Source: an uncultured Oscillibacter sp. | GTDB taxonomy: Bacteria > Bacillota > Clostridia > Oscillospirales > Oscillospiraceae | Direction: 5' to 3' | Length of the DNA: 5,518 nt | Assembly (NCBI GenBank): GCA_947245315.1 | Contig: CAMXNV010000144.1 | Span: 1-5,518 of the forward strand | Shown here: piece after piece, positions 5,394-5,518 of the stretch | Numbering within the stretch: position 1 is the stretch's first letter | Layout of the letters: every line of letters starts with the position of its first letter | The notes under the pieces: model-generated | The model's database searches: none | What the model saw: the letters and a program-made list of their open reading frames with translations, nothing else | What the model was told of the DNA's origin: nothing | Translations under genes and position numbers: made by a program

Positions 5394-5443
5394 GCCTCCC
5401 TCTTTGAGGGAGGTGGCGCGGCGAAGCCGTGACGGAGGGAGTT
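5394..5443 (+). repeat. double-hairpin intergenic repeat, unit B
   Basis: Read on the plus strand: an 8-base-pair hairpin CCTCCCTC-TTT-GAGGGAGG (5395-5413), a second hairpin around loop GAA (5417-5422 with 5426-5431, including one G-U pair), and a trailing GGAGGGAG (5434-5441) that can pair with the first arm instead. It is about three-quarters identical by eye to unit C and in opposite orientation. It lacks the T-tract of a typical terminator. Confidence 0.75.
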
Positions 5444-5466
5444 TTCCGAGGGCTGTACTTCACGGG

Positions 5467-5518
5467 GAACTCCCTCAGTCACCGCCTCCGGCGGCGACAG
5501 CTCCCTCAAAGAGGGAGC
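5467..5518 (-). repeat. double-hairpin intergenic repeat, unit C, at the window edge
   Basis: Read on the minus strand from the edge: an 8-base-pair hairpin GCTCCCTC-TTT-GAGGGAGC (5518-5500), a 9-base-pair hairpin around loop GGA (5498-5490 with 5486-5478, one G-U pair in this orientation), and a trailing TGAGGGAGTT. With unit B it makes an imperfect inverted repeat about 125 bases long around a unique centre at 5444-5466. It may continue past the window. Confidence 0.75.

Larger units (their letters stand above)
5272..5518. other. non-coding region upstream of pcrA
   Basis: No supportable gene lies here. Positions 5272-5321 are unique sequence just upstream of the pcrA -35 element; 5322-5518 hold three palindromic repeat units separated by short unique spacers (5380-5393 and 5444-5466). 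Short open frames across it merely read through the repeats and have no ribosome sites or recognisable products. Confidence 0.6.

Noticed and set aside
5394..5518. Repeat hairpins as CRISPR array or as terminators
   Set aside because: Only three units, in alternating orientation, with short unequal spacers, so not CRISPR. The stems lack a proper downstream T-tract, so ordinary termination is not supported.

Overview
This is a GC-rich, fully bacterial window. It reads as a chromosomal segment of a Gram-positive Clostridia genome, most likely an Oscillospiraceae-type gut bacterium (inference). The reasons are strong AGGAGG-type ribosome binding sites, two Pro/Glu-rich lipoproteins, a PcrA-type helicase with the Firmicutes C-terminal Tudor-like domain, and a cluster of GC-rich palindromic intergenic repeats of a kind I associate with that family.

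Layout. At the left edge the minus strand carries the first 32 codons of rsmA (16S rRNA dimethyltransferase), preceded by a 257-residue lipoprotein gene (140-913, minus); the two are probably co-transcribed. A 187-bp divergent intergenic region (914-1100) holds a good sigma-A promoter for the minus-strand lipoprotein, an extended -10 promoter for the plus strand, and an 18-base direct repeat resembling a PhoB/WalR-type response-regulator box. On the plus strand follow a second lipoprotein (1101-2033), an overlapping single-domain ModE-like DNA-binding protein (2017-2373), and an 89-residue protein containing 16 cysteines (2426-2695). A strong bidirectional hairpin terminator (2721-2752) separates this operon from the convergent pcrA gene (2754-5207, minus), which has a clear promoter at 5243-5271. 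The last 200 bases contain three related double-hairpin repeat units in alternating orientation.

How it fits together. RsmA and PcrA are housekeeping functions (ribosome maturation; DNA repair and unwinding). The less ordinary part is the plus-strand trio: surface lipoprotein, ModE-like regulator and Cys-rich small protein. The first two genes overlap by 17 bases, and the set ends at one terminator, so it looks like one operon. A metal- or oxyanion-responsive role is plausible from the ModE fold and the cysteine content, but nothing in the window proves it. No phage, insertion sequence, CRISPR array, tRNA or rRNA gene is visible.
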